64,000 nt of DNA from Rhodococcus zopfii NBRC 100606 = JCM 9919 (GTDB lineage: Bacteria > Actinomycetota > Actinomycetes > Mycobacteriales > Mycobacteriaceae), in the NCBI RefSeq assembly GCF_001895025.1, contig NZ_BCXI01000036.1, positions 29,940 to 93,939 of the forward strand, written 5' to 3'. Under the pieces are notes generated by a model. It searched no databases. It was not told the DNA's origin and saw only the letters and a list, made by a program, of their open reading frames with translations. Below, one piece after another: positions 1 to 8,645 of the stretch. Positions within the stretch are counted from its first letter, which is position 1. Every line of letters starts with the position of its first letter. The position numbers and the translations under genes were made by a program.

Positions 1-434
1 CCGGCCACGCTCGCGACGTTGACGATGCGGCCGGAACCGGCCGCGATCATCGACGGCAATGCCGCACGCGTCAGCTGCATCACCGCGGTGACATTCACGT
101 CCAGCTGCGACTGCAGCAGTTCGGGTGCGGCGGTCCAGAATTCGCCGGTCGTGCCGAAGCCCGCGTTGTTGACGAGCATGTCGACACCGCGGCCGAGCCG
201 ATCGGCGACGCGGGCACGACCCGACGCGGTCGCGAGATCGGCGGACAGGATCTCGGACTCGGCGCCGAACCGGCCCTTCAGGTCGGCGGCGAGGTCGGCG
301 AGTTTCGTCTCGTTCCGGGCCACCAGCACCAGGTCGTAGCCCTGGGCGGCGAGGGCGCGGGCGTAACCGGCGCCGATGCCGGAGGTGGGACCGGTGACGA
401 GAGCGACGGGTCGAGCAGCACCATCCGATGTCAT
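1..434 (-). CDS. SDR-family oxidoreductase, C-terminus cut by window edge
   Basis: Reading leftward from an ATG at 434, the protein begins [19 protein letters not shown] and shows the classical short-chain dehydrogenase N-terminus: TGPTSGIG nucleotide-binding loop near residues 14-21, then a [12 protein letters not shown] segment. About 144 residues are visible; the catalytic Ser-Tyr-Lys part lies beyond the window. The protein should be a cytosolic NAD(P)-dependent oxidoreductase of unknown substrate. A -10-like TAGTGT (443-448) ends about 8 bases before the ATG, so the mRNA may be nearly leaderless. A perfect palindrome at 456-469 lies just upstream, and a near-identical one precedes etfD, so both genes may answer to one regulator. 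Confidence 0.85.
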   Translation of the reverse strand, partial: MTSDGAARPVALVTGPTSGIGAGYARALAAQGYDLVLVARNETKLADLAADLKGRFGAESEILSADLATASGRARVADRLGRGVDMLVNNAGFGTTGEFWTAAPELLQSQLDVNVTAVMQLTRAALPSMIAAGSGRIVNVASVA

Positions 435-455
435 GCGGGTCACACTAGCGGGTTC

Positions 456-469
456 TTACCCGCGGGTAA
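456..469. promoter_or_regulatory. Perfect palindrome TTACCCGCGGGTAA, putative TetR-type operator
   Basis: A 14-bp perfect palindrome lies 22 bases upstream of the SDR start codon, where it would cover the -35 region of that gene. The half-operator at 52528-52541 before etfD (TTACCCGCGAGTAA) differs at one base. The regulator is not identified in this window; the TetR assignment is an inference from the short symmetric form. Confidence 0.5.
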
Positions 470-504
470 TGCCCGGTCCGGAAGGCCGGGCCGGCACGGC
501 ACAG

Positions 505-1173
505 TCAGTAGTGCGCCGACGGACGTCCGGGGTCGTGCACGCCGCGGTCCGTCTCGGCCGGTTCCACGACCGGCGGCAGCACGTGCAGAATCCCCGACAG
601 CCGCGCGACGGTGTCGATCGCTGCGTCCCACTCGCGTCCGTTGCTGTTCAGCGGGATCGACCCGAGCGTCCAGTCGTTCTCGCTCCACAGCATCTGCACG
701 TGCGGCGGGATCGACTCGGTGAACGCGACCATCCGCTGGTCGCAGACACGGCGCGCGATCTCGAGATCCGTCGTGAACACCACCCGCGGTCCGATGGACC
801 CGAGCAGGTTCATGTCGGGGTCCTTCGGCGGCGGCGTCGACTTCAGGCGCAGGTCGATGTCGACGTCGGAACCCACCTTGCGGCGCACCGCGACGATGGT
901 GGCGGTCTCCTCGATGTCGAAGAGCAGGAACTCGTCGCCCCGGCGCACACCGTGCACGACGTCGATCGCGCCCAGGTACTCCTGCTTCGCGAGAGCCGCC
1001 CGATGCCAGTTCGACGGCAGCGACCCGTCCGACGCGGTGTACTTGTAGCCCTGCGCGCGCGCCCAGATCTCCCGCACCCGCCCGGACTGCTCCCGGCGTG
1101 TGCGGTCGATGTAGAGCAGCACGAGCGCGCCGAGGAGCGCGACCGCTGCGAGACCGAACCACATAACCGTCAC
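505..1173 (-). CDS. Membrane-anchored hypothetical protein
   Basis: This 222-residue protein has one hydrophobic N-terminal segment (MWFGLAAVALLGALVLLYI, about residues 4-22), then a basic stretch (DRTRREQ) and a soluble domain, so it is probably anchored with the bulk in the cytoplasm. The domain is not one I recognise; it looks like a conserved actinobacterial hypothetical. No catalytic motif is apparent. It follows the DUF5666 gene on the same strand with a 19-base gap (stop of that gene at 1193), so the two may be co-transcribed downstream of clpB. An overlapping alternative frame on the same strand is Arg-rich and was discarded. Confidence 0.7.
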   Translation of the reverse strand: MTVMWFGLAAVALLGALVLLYIDRTRREQSGRVREIWARAQGYKYTASDGSLPSNWHRAALAKQEYLGAIDVVHGVRRGDEFLLFDIEETATIVAVRRKVGSDVDIDLRLKSTPPPKDPDMNLLGSIGPRVVFTTDLEIARRVCDQRMVAFTESIPPHVQMLWSENDWTLGSIPLNSNGREWDAAIDTVARLSGILHVLPPVVEPAETDRGVHDPGRPSAHY

Positions 1174-1192
1174 CGGGCCCAGCCTAGCGTGT

Positions 1193-2032
1193 TCAGTTGC
1201 CGGAACGGCTGAAGCCGGGCACTGTCGCGCTGACCACCGTGTCCGCGGTCATCTCCCCGTCCCGGACGGGTGTGCCCTGCGCGAGAACCGTATCGCCCAC
1301 CCGCAACGCCGACGGCGACGAACCCGCGAGGGCGATGATCTGGGTCCCCGGCGTCAACTTCACGGTGACGACCGCGCCGCCGATCCCGCTGATCGTGATG
1401 CTTGATCCGTCGTTCGCTGTCACGGTGCCGACGGTCGTGCCGCTGGAGCCGATCGCGTCCCCGAGTCCGCCGGGGAGCCGATCGAGTGGAAGGGTCGGAG
1501 GCAGCGACGGCTCGGTGGCCGGCGGCTGCGTCCTCGTCGTTGCGGAGGGCGGCGCGACCCTGGTCGTGGGAGCCGACGCCGTCGTCGAGTCGGTGCCGCT
1601 GCCCCCGCTGAGCAGGTAGCCGAAGACACCGGCCAGCGCGATCACGACGAGCGCGCCGAGCGCCGGCAGAAGCCAGCGGCGGCGCGGTTCCCGGGATTCA
1701 GGAGCGGGCGGTTGCCCCGGCGGTACCCCCGGCCCACCCGGCCCGTATCCGTACTGCTGGGTCGGCTGGTACTGCTGGGTCGGCTGGTACTGCTGGGTCG
1801 GCTGGTACTCCTGTGGAGCGTCGTGTTGCCGGAACTGCTCGGTGGGCGAGAACTGCTGGGTCGGCTGGTAGCCCTGACCGGGCACCTGACCATAGGGCGG
1901 CAATGCCTGTGTGGGCTCCGCGCGGCCGTACGCCTCGGTCGGATCGGACGTGTGCAGCACTCGCGTCTCGTGCGACTCGTCGAGCGAGTACGCGCGCTCC
2001 TGCGGGGTGCGCGGATCCTGCGGATTCGTCAT
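1193..2032 (-). CDS. DUF5666-like membrane protein with Pro/Gln-rich cytoplasmic tail
   Basis: The protein has a hydrophilic Pro/Gln-rich N-terminus with QPTQQY hexapeptide repeats, one transmembrane helix (LLPALGALVVIALAGVFGYL), a Thr/Pro linker, and a C-terminal beta-rich region (GTVTANDGSSITISGIGG followed by TVKLTPGTQI) that fits DUF5666. The C-terminal domain is therefore probably outside the cell. The ATG at 2032 was chosen because GGGAGG sits 4-5 bases upstream; a possible TTG four codons earlier would place that ribosome-binding site inside the gene. It lies directly downstream of clpB but is separated from it by a strong hairpin. Function unknown. Confidence 0.75.
   Translation of the reverse strand: MTNPQDPRTPQERAYSLDESHETRVLHTSDPTEAYGRAEPTQALPPYGQVPGQGYQPTQQFSPTEQFRQHDAPQEYQPTQQYQPTQQYQPTQQYGYGPGGPGVPPGQPPAPESREPRRRWLLPALGALVVIALAGVFGYLLSGGSGTDSTTASAPTTRVAPPSATTRTQPPATEPSLPPTLPLDRLPGGLGDAIGSSGTTVGTVTANDGSSITISGIGGAVVTVKLTPGTQIIALAGSSPSALRVGDTVLAQGTPVRDGEMTADTVVSATVPGFSRSGN
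1752..1805. repeat. Three tandem copies of an 18-bp unit
   Basis: The unit tactgctgggtcggctgg occurs three times head to tail and encodes the hexapeptide repeat QPTQQY on the minus strand in the DUF5666-like protein. Copy number may vary between strains. Confidence 0.9.
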
Positions 2033-2048
2033 GGTCCCTCCCAAGATA

Positions 2049-2094
2049 CTCGTGCGCGTTTCCGGTAGCGGCTGCTACCGGAAACGCGCACGAG
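2049..2094 (-). terminator. 21-bp perfect hairpin after clpB
   Basis: Two perfectly complementary 21-base arms (2049-2069 and 2074-2094) are separated by a 4-base loop. The hairpin starts 6 bases after the clpB stop codon on the minus strand and ends about 8 bases before the ribosome-binding site of the next gene. There is no U-tract, which is common for actinobacterial terminators. It could terminate or attenuate readthrough from clpB. Confidence 0.7.
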
Positions 2095-2100
2095 CCTCCG

Positions 2101-4656
2101 TCAGACGCCCAGTTCCAGGCGATCGCCGTCGTCGGTGACACCCACGTGCACGGTGTCGCCGTCGCGGATTTCGCCGGCGAGCAGCTTCTTGGCGAGCTGG
2201 TCGCCGATGGCCTGCTGGACGAGCCGGCGCAGCGGGCGGGCACCGTACTGCGGGTCGTATCCGCGCACGGCGAGCCACATCCGGGCCGCGCCGTTCACAT
2301 CCAGCGTGAGCCGGCGCGCCGCGAGCCGCTCGGCGAGCTGGCCGAGCTGGATCTCCACGATCCGCTCGAGCAGTTCCTCCGACAGCGGGTCGAAGATGAC
2401 GACGTCGTCGAGCCGGTTGATGAACTCCGGCTTGAACGCGGCCCGCACCGCCGCCATCACCTGATCCTTGTCACCACCCGAACCGAGGTTCGAGGTGAGG
2501 ATCAGGATGGTGTTGCGGAAGTCCACCGTGCGGCCCTGACCGTCGGTGAGCCGGCCGTCGTCGAGCACCTGCAGCAGCGTGTCGAACACGTCCGGGTGGG
2601 CCTTCTCCACCTCGTCGAACAGCACCACCGAGTAGGGGCGGCGACGCACCGCCTCGGTGAGCTGGCCACCTGCCTCGTACCCGACGTACCCGGGAGGCGC
2701 ACCGACGAGCCGCGCCACCGAGTGCTTCTCGCTGTACTCGGACATGTCGATCCGCACCATGGCACGCTCGTCGTCGAACAGGAACTCCGCGAGCGCCTTG
2801 GCGAGTTCGGTCTTGCCGACACCGGTCGGGCCGAGGAACAGGAACGAGCCGGTCGGCCGGTTCGGGTCCGCGACGCCGGCGCGGGCGCGGCGCACCGCAT
2901 CCGAGACGGCCTGCACGGCGTCGGCCTGCCCGACGACACGCTTGCCGAGTTCGTCCTCCATGCGCAGCAGCTTGGCGGTCTCGCCCTCGAGCATGCGGCC
3001 CGCGGGGATGCCGGTCCAGGCGGCGACCACGTCCGCGACGTCGTCCGGTCCGACCTCCTCCTTGAGCATCACGTCACCGTCGGAGGCGGCACCGGATGCG
3101 TCCGCGGCGGCCTGGAGTTCCTTCTCCAGCTGAGGGATACGCCCGTACCGCAGCTCCGCGACCTTGCCGAGGTCGCCGTCGCGTTCGGCGCGTTCCTCCT
3201 CACCGCGCAGGGCTTCGAGCTGTTCCTTGATTCCGCGGACGGAATCGATCGCGGTCTTCTCGTTCTGCCAGCGGGTGGTGAGCTGGCTGAGCCGTTCGCG
3301 TTCGTCGGCGAGTTCACCGCGCAGCTTCTCGAGCCGCTCCTTCGAGGCCTCGTCGGTTTCCTTCTGCAACGCCATCTCCTCGATCTCGAGGCGACGGACG
3401 ATACGTTCGACGGTGTCGATCTCCTCGGGCCGCGAGTCGATCTCCATCCGCAGCCGCGATGCGGCCTCGTCGACGAGGTCGATGGCCTTGTCCGGCAGGA
3501 ACCGGGAGGTGATGTAACGGTCCGAGAGGGTCGCGGCGGCGACGAGCGCGGAGTCGGTGATGCGTACACCGTGGTGCACCTCGTACCGCTCCTTGAGCCC
3601 GCGCAGAATCCCGACGGTGTCCTCCACGCTCGGCTCGCCGACCAGCACCTGCTGGAATCGACGCTCGAGCGCGGCGTCCTTCTCGATGTACTTGCGGTAT
3701 TCGTCGAGGGTCGTCGCGCCGACGAGCCGCAGTTCGCCGCGGGCCAGCATGGGTTTGATCATGTTGCCGGCGTCCATCGCGGACTCACCGGTGGCACCGG
3801 CGCCGACGATGGTGTGCAGTTCGTCGATGAAGGTGATGATCTCGCCGGCGGACTGCTTGATCTCGTCGAGGACGGCCTTGAGTCGTTCCTCGAACTCGCC
3901 GCGGTACTTGGCACCGGCGACCATCGACCCCAGGTCCAGGGAGATGACGGTCTTGCCGCGCAGCGACTCGGGAACGTCGCCGGCGACGATGCGCTGTGCG
4001 AGCCCTTCGACGATGGCGGTCTTGCCGACGCCGGGCTCACCGATGAGCACCGGGTTGTTCTTCGTGCGGCGCGAGAGCACCTGCACGACACGGCGGATCT
4101 CGTTGTCACGGCCGATGACGGGGTCGAGCTTGCCTTCGCGGGCGCGGGCGGTCAGGTCCGTCGAGTACTTCTCCAGCGCCTGGAACGTCGCCTCCGGGTC
4201 GGCGGTAGTGACGCGCCCGCTGCCGCGCACGGCGGTGAACGCCTCGCGCAGCGCGGACGGGGTGGCGCCGTGGCCGGCGAGGAGCTTGGCTACGTCCGAG
4301 TCACCGCTCGCGAGACCGACGAGGACGTGTTCGGTGGAGACGTACTCGTCGGTGAGCTCGGTCGCGAGGTGCTGGGCAGCGGTCATCGCCGCGACGGCCT
4401 CGCGGCCGAGTTGCGGTGTGGTGGTGGCGCCGCTGGCCTTGGGCAGCCGGTCGACGAGGTTCTCGGCCTCGCGTCGCACGACCAGGGGGTCGACGCCGAC
4501 CGCCTTGAGCAGCGGCGCGGCGATGCCGTCGGCCTGGTCGAGCAGCGCCACCAGCAGGTGGGCGGGCCGGATCTCCGGATTGCCCGCAGCGGACGCCGAC
4601 TGGAGTGCGGCGGTCAGTGCAGCCTGAGTCTTCGTGGTCGGATTGAACGAGTCCAC
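2101..4656 (-). CDS. clpB: ClpB protein disaggregase
   Basis: This 851-residue AAA+ chaperone works with DnaK-DnaJ-GrpE to pull polypeptides out of aggregates. Visible parts, in order: double Clp-N repeat (residues 1-145), first AAA domain with Walker A GEPGVGKT at 206-213, the coiled-coil M-domain ([20 protein letters not shown] region), and the second AAA domain with [16 protein letters not shown] near residue 605 and VRIDMSEY after it. Length is normal for the family. The start is a GTG at 4656 preceded by GGAAGGGG. A HAIR operator about 95 bases upstream indicates HspR repression, in common with the dnaK operon in this window. The neighbouring divergent gene is a globin-reductase, as next to clpB in M. 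tuberculosis. Confidence 0.97.
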   Translation of the reverse strand: MDSFNPTTKTQAALTAALQSASAAGNPEIRPAHLLVALLDQADGIAAPLLKAVGVDPLVVRREAENLVDRLPKASGATTTPQLGREAVAAMTAAQHLATELTDEYVSTEHVLVGLASGDSDVAKLLAGHGATPSALREAFTAVRGSGRVTTADPEATFQALEKYSTDLTARAREGKLDPVIGRDNEIRRVVQVLSRRTKNNPVLIGEPGVGKTAIVEGLAQRIVAGDVPESLRGKTVISLDLGSMVAGAKYRGEFEERLKAVLDEIKQSAGEIITFIDELHTIVGAGATGESAMDAGNMIKPMLARGELRLVGATTLDEYRKYIEKDAALERRFQQVLVGEPSVEDTVGILRGLKERYEVHHGVRITDSALVAAATLSDRYITSRFLPDKAIDLVDEAASRLRMEIDSRPEEIDTVERIVRRLEIEEMALQKETDEASKERLEKLRGELADERERLSQLTTRWQNEKTAIDSVRGIKEQLEALRGEEERAERDGDLGKVAELRYGRIPQLEKELQAAADASGAASDGDVMLKEEVGPDDVADVVAAWTGIPAGRMLEGETAKLLRMEDELGKRVVGQADAVQAVSDAVRRARAGVADPNRPTGSFLFLGPTGVGKTELAKALAEFLFDDERAMVRIDMSEYSEKHSVARLVGAPPGYVGYEAGGQLTEAVRRRPYSVVLFDEVEKAHPDVFDTLLQVLDDGRLTDGQGRTVDFRNTILILTSNLGSGGDKDQVMAAVRAAFKPEFINRLDDVVIFDPLSEELLERIVEIQLGQLAERLAARRLTLDVNGAARMWLAVRGYDPQYGARPLRRLVQQAIGDQLAKKLLAGEIRDGDTVHVGVTDDGDRLELGV

Positions 4657-4749
4657 TGCGGGCCCCTTCCATTCTCGAGTGTGTTCGTATCAATTCTTAC
4701 GCCCCGCAGGTACTGTCCACGGGAACTCGAAATGATCAACTAACCTCAA

Positions 4750-4770
4750 GTTGAGTTTGTTCCACTCAAG
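4750..4770. promoter_or_regulatory. HAIR operator (HspR box) of clpB
   Basis: GTTGAGT-N7-ACTCAAG matches the HAIR consensus CTTGAGT-N7-ACTCAAG with one mismatch. It lies in the clpB upstream region. HspR, encoded at 31748-32158, is the expected repressor. The spacer contains GGAAC on the clpB strand, reminiscent of a SigH -35, but I could not find a convincing partner at the right distance. Confidence 0.85.
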
Positions 4771-4917
4771 TTTAAGACCATTGGTGACATGCATCACTCA
4801 CGACATGCCTCCAGTGTGCGATATCCGCCGCGTTCGGACGCCCCTCTTGGTGGCCGATTGATCGGCGAGCGGATACAGTGGCGGCCGACCAGCAGGAACA
4901 GCACGTGGGAGGGTGGC

Positions 4918-6075
4918 GTGGAGGCCTTCGCCATCGCCCGTGTCCAGCTCAGTTTCGCTTCGATCGTCGCCACCCCGACCGGCCATGAACGGTTCGCGGC
5001 GGCGTTCTACACCGCACTCTGGGCCGACAATCCGGCGCTGCGCGAGCTGTTCCCGGCGGGCATGGAATCGATGCGGCAGCGGTTCGCGACCGCGGTCGGA
5101 TGGGCCGTCAACCGGCTCGGCGACTTCCCGGCCGTCGAGGCCTTCCTCGGGCAGCTCGCCCGCGACCACCGCAAGTACGGCGTCAAACCCGAACACTTCC
5201 GGGCGGCCGGGGCGGCGATGCTCATCGCGGTCCGCGAATGCACGCCGCTGATCCTGTGGACGGCCGCGCTCGAACACACCTGGCGCGAGATCATCACCCG
5301 GCTGGTCGCCGCCATGGCGATTGCGTCCGCCGAGGACGACCTGCCCGCCGTGTGGGGCGCGACCGTCGTCGGCCACGAACGGGTGATGCCGGACCTGGCG
5401 ATCATCCGGCTCGAAACCGACTCGCCCATTCCGTTCCACGCGGGCCAATACATGAGCGTGCAGACCCCGCACCGCCCGCACATGTGGCGGTACCTGTCCG
5501 CGGCGATTCCTCCGAACCCGCAGGGGCAGATCGAGTTCCACGTCCGCCGCGTGTCCAGCGGCTGGGTGAGCCCGGCACTCGTCGGCGAGACCGCAGTCGG
5601 CGACCGCTGGGTCATCGGTCCCCCGCTCGGCGGCCTGCACGTCGATCGGTCCCGCGGCGACGTGCTGATGATCGCCTCCGGCACCGGCCTGGCGCCGCTG
5701 CGCGCGCAAATCATGGAAATGGCGATGCGCGGCGACAATCCGCGCGTCCACCTGTTCTTCGGCGGCAAGTATCCGTGCGACCTGTACGACATCGAGACGC
5801 TGTGGCACCTGGCGATGACCAACCCGTGGCTCACCGTCGTCCCCGTCGTCGAGGAGAAGGAAAACCCTTGGTGGCACCCGGTTCCCGTACGGGAACCGCC
5901 GAGCGGCCTGCACCGCACGATGTACGGCAAGCTCGGTAAGGTCGTGGCCCAGTTCGGGTCGTGGGCGGATCGTCAGATCCAGATCGCCGGCTCCCCGTCG
6001 ATGATCAAGACGACGCTGTACGCGCTGTCCGCCGCGGGAACACCAAGGCAGAACATCAGTTTCGATCCTTTGTGA
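4918..6075 (+). CDS. Globin-domain FAD/NAD(P)-binding oxidoreductase (flavohaemoglobin-like)
   Basis: The 385-residue protein has an N-terminal globin domain (about 1-140) with a probable proximal His in LARDHRKYGVKPEHF, then a ferredoxin-reductase-type FAD domain (RYLS motif) and an NAD(P) domain (IASGTGLAPLRAQI), ending GSPSMIK...ISFDPL. The family transfers electrons from NAD(P)H via FAD to haem and often handles NO or oxygen. Length and position next to clpB match M. tuberculosis Rv0385. The GTG at 4918 was chosen because GGAGGG lies just upstream and the globin starts immediately; an in-frame ATG at 4789 adds 43 unrelated residues and overlaps the clpB HAIR region. A reductase paralogue without the globin lies at 12025. 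Confidence 0.88.
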   Translation: MEAFAIARVQLSFASIVATPTGHERFAAAFYTALWADNPALRELFPAGMESMRQRFATAVGWAVNRLGDFPAVEAFLGQLARDHRKYGVKPEHFRAAGAAMLIAVRECTPLILWTAALEHTWREIITRLVAAMAIASAEDDLPAVWGATVVGHERVMPDLAIIRLETDSPIPFHAGQYMSVQTPHRPHMWRYLSAAIPPNPQGQIEFHVRRVSSGWVSPALVGETAVGDRWVIGPPLGGLHVDRSRGDVLMIASGTGLAPLRAQIMEMAMRGDNPRVHLFFGGKYPCDLYDIETLWHLAMTNPWLTVVPVVEEKENPWWHPVPVREPPSGLHRTMYGKLGKVVAQFGSWADRQIQIAGSPSMIKTTLYALSAAGTPRQNISFDPL

Positions 6076-6183
6076 CACACGCATCTCGGGATCGCCTTGA
6101 CGGGGATACCCCGTAGGCGTGCTGCGGCGCCCGGGTGGGACCGTACTGCCACCGAGACGTATTGCCCGGGCGGGCAACGTGCG

Positions 6184-6297
6184 GCCTCGCAGGACCCCGA
6201 CGACTGCCTCGAACAGGTGTTTGCGCACGATGCCGTACCGGACGGCGAGAATCCCGAGCGAGGCGTGGTTGTTCGCGATTCGCGACAGCACTCGCCG
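6184..6297 (-). pseudogene. Fragment of a globin gene (remnant)
   Basis: In one minus-strand frame, 38 consecutive codons read like the E-to-G helix part of flavohaemoglobin-type globins: IANNHASLGI, then YGIVRKHLFEAVVGVL, comparable to the family pattern KHxSLGIxPExYPIVGEHLLxAIxEVLG. No globin-like sequence is seen on either side, and there is no start or complete domain, so this is a decayed remnant if real. It occupies part of the otherwise empty 6076-6397 interval, where I see nothing else except the upstream region of the GntR gene. The call rests on pattern memory only. Confidence 0.4.
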
Positions 6298-6397
6298 GCT
6301 GACCAGCCCGGGTCGTACATGCGGGTGCCGGCGACCCTGCGGTTGAATACGTGTTGTGCCGAAATAGGAACAACGGGTTTTCGAGGAAGGGCAGGAC

Positions 6398-7081
6398 GTG
6401 GAAGCGGAGACAGTCGAGTCGGCAACCGAGAAGGCGTACCGCAGCATCCGCGACAGCATTCTCAATGGGGAGTTGCCCAGCGGATCCATGCTGGGGGAAG
6501 CGTCCCTCGCCGCTCGGATCGGGGTGAGCCGCACCCCGGTCCGGACCGCCCTGGCCCGCCTGCAGGACGAGGGGTGGGTCACCATATATCCCAAGCGCGG
6601 CGCCCTTGTCCAAGGCCTTACCGTTCAGACCATCGAAGATTTGGCCGACACCCGCCTCATCTTCGAATCCATCTCGGTCCAGCGCTCGTCGAGCCGGGCT
6701 CGGCAGGCATTGGCGGATCGTCTCGACGATGCCGTTACCGAGCAGCAGGCGGCGATCGGTGCACATGATCTACGTCGATTCGTCGAATCGACGATTGCCT
6801 TTCACCGTTCCTTCGTCGAATGCGGAGGCAACGAGGTGTTGTTGGAACTCAACGATCGTCTCGCCGACCGGCAGCGCTTCCTGCTTTTCAGTCACGGAGA
6901 CCGCCTATTCGAGCGGGGCGAAGCCATCATCACCGAACATCGGGAACTGGTCGGGGCGTTGCGGACCGGTGACGTCGCCGGATTCGCCGACACCCTCCGT
7001 TCGCATCTGAGCCACAACTACGGTAGACGCCTCGATCCGGTGCGCCTGGAGGTGCGCGACGAGCAGCGATCGGATACCTGA
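6398..7081 (+). CDS. GntR/FadR-family transcriptional regulator
   Basis: The 227-residue protein has an N-terminal winged helix (KAYRSIRDSILNGELPSGSMLGE and LAARIGVSRTPVRTALARLQDEGWV, residues 10-55) and a C-terminal all-helical FCD-type ligand domain, usual for FadR-subfamily regulators of organic-acid or amino-acid metabolism. The GTG at 6398 follows an AGGAAGGGCAGG stretch. It precedes an MFS transporter on the same strand, and a palindrome at 7129-7145 between them is a natural operator. The ligand cannot be told from sequence. Confidence 0.88.
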   Translation: MEAETVESATEKAYRSIRDSILNGELPSGSMLGEASLAARIGVSRTPVRTALARLQDEGWVTIYPKRGALVQGLTVQTIEDLADTRLIFESISVQRSSSRARQALADRLDDAVTEQQAAIGAHDLRRFVESTIAFHRSFVECGGNEVLLELNDRLADRQRFLLFSHGDRLFERGEAIITEHRELVGALRTGDVAGFADTLRSHLSHNYGRRLDPVRLEVRDEQRSDT

Positions 7082-7128
7082 TCGCAACCGGCCGATCTCC
7101 GGATTGCCGGTGACGCAGTCACCATCTT

Positions 7129-7145
7129 GCATCCAAGTTGGATGC
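7129..7145. promoter_or_regulatory. GCATCCAA-G-TTGGATGC palindrome, putative GntR operator
   Basis: A perfect inverted repeat of 8-base arms around one base lies between the GntR gene and the MFS transporter, about 180 bases upstream of the transporter start. It resembles FadR-type operators in length and symmetry. Binding by the adjacent GntR protein is inferred from position. Confidence 0.5.
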
Positions 7146-7326
7146 TACATTGTCCCCGGTCGCTCTACATGCCACACGGGCCGCGAATCGGGGCCCACCC
7201 GGCGAACCCGACGTAACCCCTGACGGCCGGAGCGTCCAGGACTGCAGTTCCGCACTGCCCAACCCGGGCCACGGGACTGTCGAGATGGAGTTCGGAATAC
7301 CCGAAATGGCGAGAGGAATCGCTGTC

Positions 7327-8493
7327 ATGACCACGACCGCAGTGCCCGAGACGGGCATTCGGCGCTCTCTGGCACCGATCGTTCTCGTGCTCTTCACCAC
7401 GGGCTGGGCAGCTAATCACTTTGCGGCGATGATTCCGCTGCTGGCCTCACATGAAGGATTGAGCACTTCTGTCCTCAACGGCGCCTTCGGGATCTACGCG
7501 ATCGGATTGCTACCCGGCCTCCTCTTCGGCGGAGCCATCTCGGATCGCATCGGCCGCCGACCGGTAGTCCTTCCCGGGGCAGCACTCGCCGGTGTCGGCA
7601 ACCTCCTCATGATGCTCGACCATCACGAACTCGGAATCTGCACGGGACGGCTGGTCGTCGGCATCGGAGCCGGACTGACGTTCGGTGCGGGAACGGCGTG
7701 GGCAGCCGATCGCGCGGGTAGAGCCGGCGCCGCCGTGGCCGGTGTGGCCCTCTCCACCGGCTTCGCCTCGGGACCGCTGATCACCGCGCTCGTTTCCACA
7801 GTCGGGCATCCCCTGGCGGCACCGTTCGCGGCGACCGGATTGTGCTCGTTGCTCGTTGTGCTGATTGCATCGAGGACGTCCTCGACGTCTGAAACACCGA
7901 ACACAACCGCCGCCCCCTCCCCCGGGCCGAGCGACTCGCTCCCGACGGGAACGGTACGGACGACACTGCGGTTCGCGTTGCCCATGGCGCTCTGGGTATT
8001 TGCCTCGATCACGGTCCCCATGGTGACGTTGGTCCAGCAACTCGATCGCTATCAGGGACCGTTCGTTCCGGCGGTGGCGGCCTTGGTCGCACTCGGCTCC
8101 GGCGTGATCATCCAGTTGGTCGCCCGCAGGAGCGGGTGGGGCCCCCGTGCCGGAGGCATAGGCGCCCTGCTTGCAGCGGTCGGGTTCGGACTTGCCGTTG
8201 CGGCCGACGCGAACCACTCGTTGGTGGCGTTCGTTGCGACCGCCATAGTGCTCGGAACCGCGTACGGGCTCTGCCTGCGTAACGGACTGGTCGACGTGGA
8301 GACCATGGCACCGGCCCCGGCCCGGGGGCTGCTGACAGGAGTGTTCTACCTTGTCGCCTATCTCGGATTCGGGCTCCCCACCCTCCTCACATCCGTCGAG
8401 AGCATTACGGGAATCGTGTTCCCGCTGACGGTGTTGGCCGCCTGCGCCGCCGCAGCCGGTGTGCACCGCATGCTTCGACACCCGAACCGATGA
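7327..8493 (+). CDS. MFS transporter
   Basis: The 388-residue integral membrane protein has about twelve hydrophobic segments. A DRIGRRPVV motif (loop 2-3 signature GxxxDRxGRR) and GRLVVGIGAGLTFG support the major facilitator family. The substrate is unknown; association with a FadR-type regulator suggests a small organic acid or related metabolite. The ATG at 7327 with GAGAGGA upstream places the first helix near residue 15; in-frame starts further left (7138, 7285) add only a hydrophilic, low-quality extension that overlaps the putative operator. A second MFS gene follows 152 bases later. Confidence 0.85.
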   Translation: MTTTAVPETGIRRSLAPIVLVLFTTGWAANHFAAMIPLLASHEGLSTSVLNGAFGIYAIGLLPGLLFGGAISDRIGRRPVVLPGAALAGVGNLLMMLDHHELGICTGRLVVGIGAGLTFGAGTAWAADRAGRAGAAVAGVALSTGFASGPLITALVSTVGHPLAAPFAATGLCSLLVVLIASRTSSTSETPNTTAAPSPGPSDSLPTGTVRTTLRFALPMALWVFASITVPMVTLVQQLDRYQGPFVPAVAALVALGSGVIIQLVARRSGWGPRAGGIGALLAAVGFGLAVAADANHSLVAFVATAIVLGTAYGLCLRNGLVDVETMAPAPARGLLTGVFYLVAYLGFGLPTLLTSVESITGIVFPLTVLAACAAAAGVHRMLRHPNR

Positions 8494-8645
8494 CCGCCCG
8501 CGATGCGGGACAGGTGTGAGCGCAATTCCCGAAACACGGATGTCTGCTCGCGCCGATCGCTGAGACGGGGCATGCAGGTCACCCGGCTCACTTCCCGCTT
8601 CTTGTCCGCCGTTCCGAAGGCGACCGAACTCGAAAGGATGGTGCC

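Noticed and set aside
2033..2044. TTG start four codons upstream for the DUF5666-like gene
   Set aside because: The ribosome-binding site would lie inside the coding region; the ATG at 2032 is correctly spaced.
1813..4743. Open frame of 976 codons opposite clpB
   Set aside because: It is the antisense shadow of clpB, with no recognisable domain.
4737..4763. SigH-type promoter (GGAAC...GTT) overlapping the clpB HAIR
   Set aside because: The nearest GTT elements are 14 and 19 bases away, not the usual 16-18, so the match is unconvincing.
4789..4917. ATG at 4789 as start of the globin-reductase
   Set aside because: The 43 extra residues lack similarity; the GTG at 4918 has a good ribosome-binding site and gives the family length.
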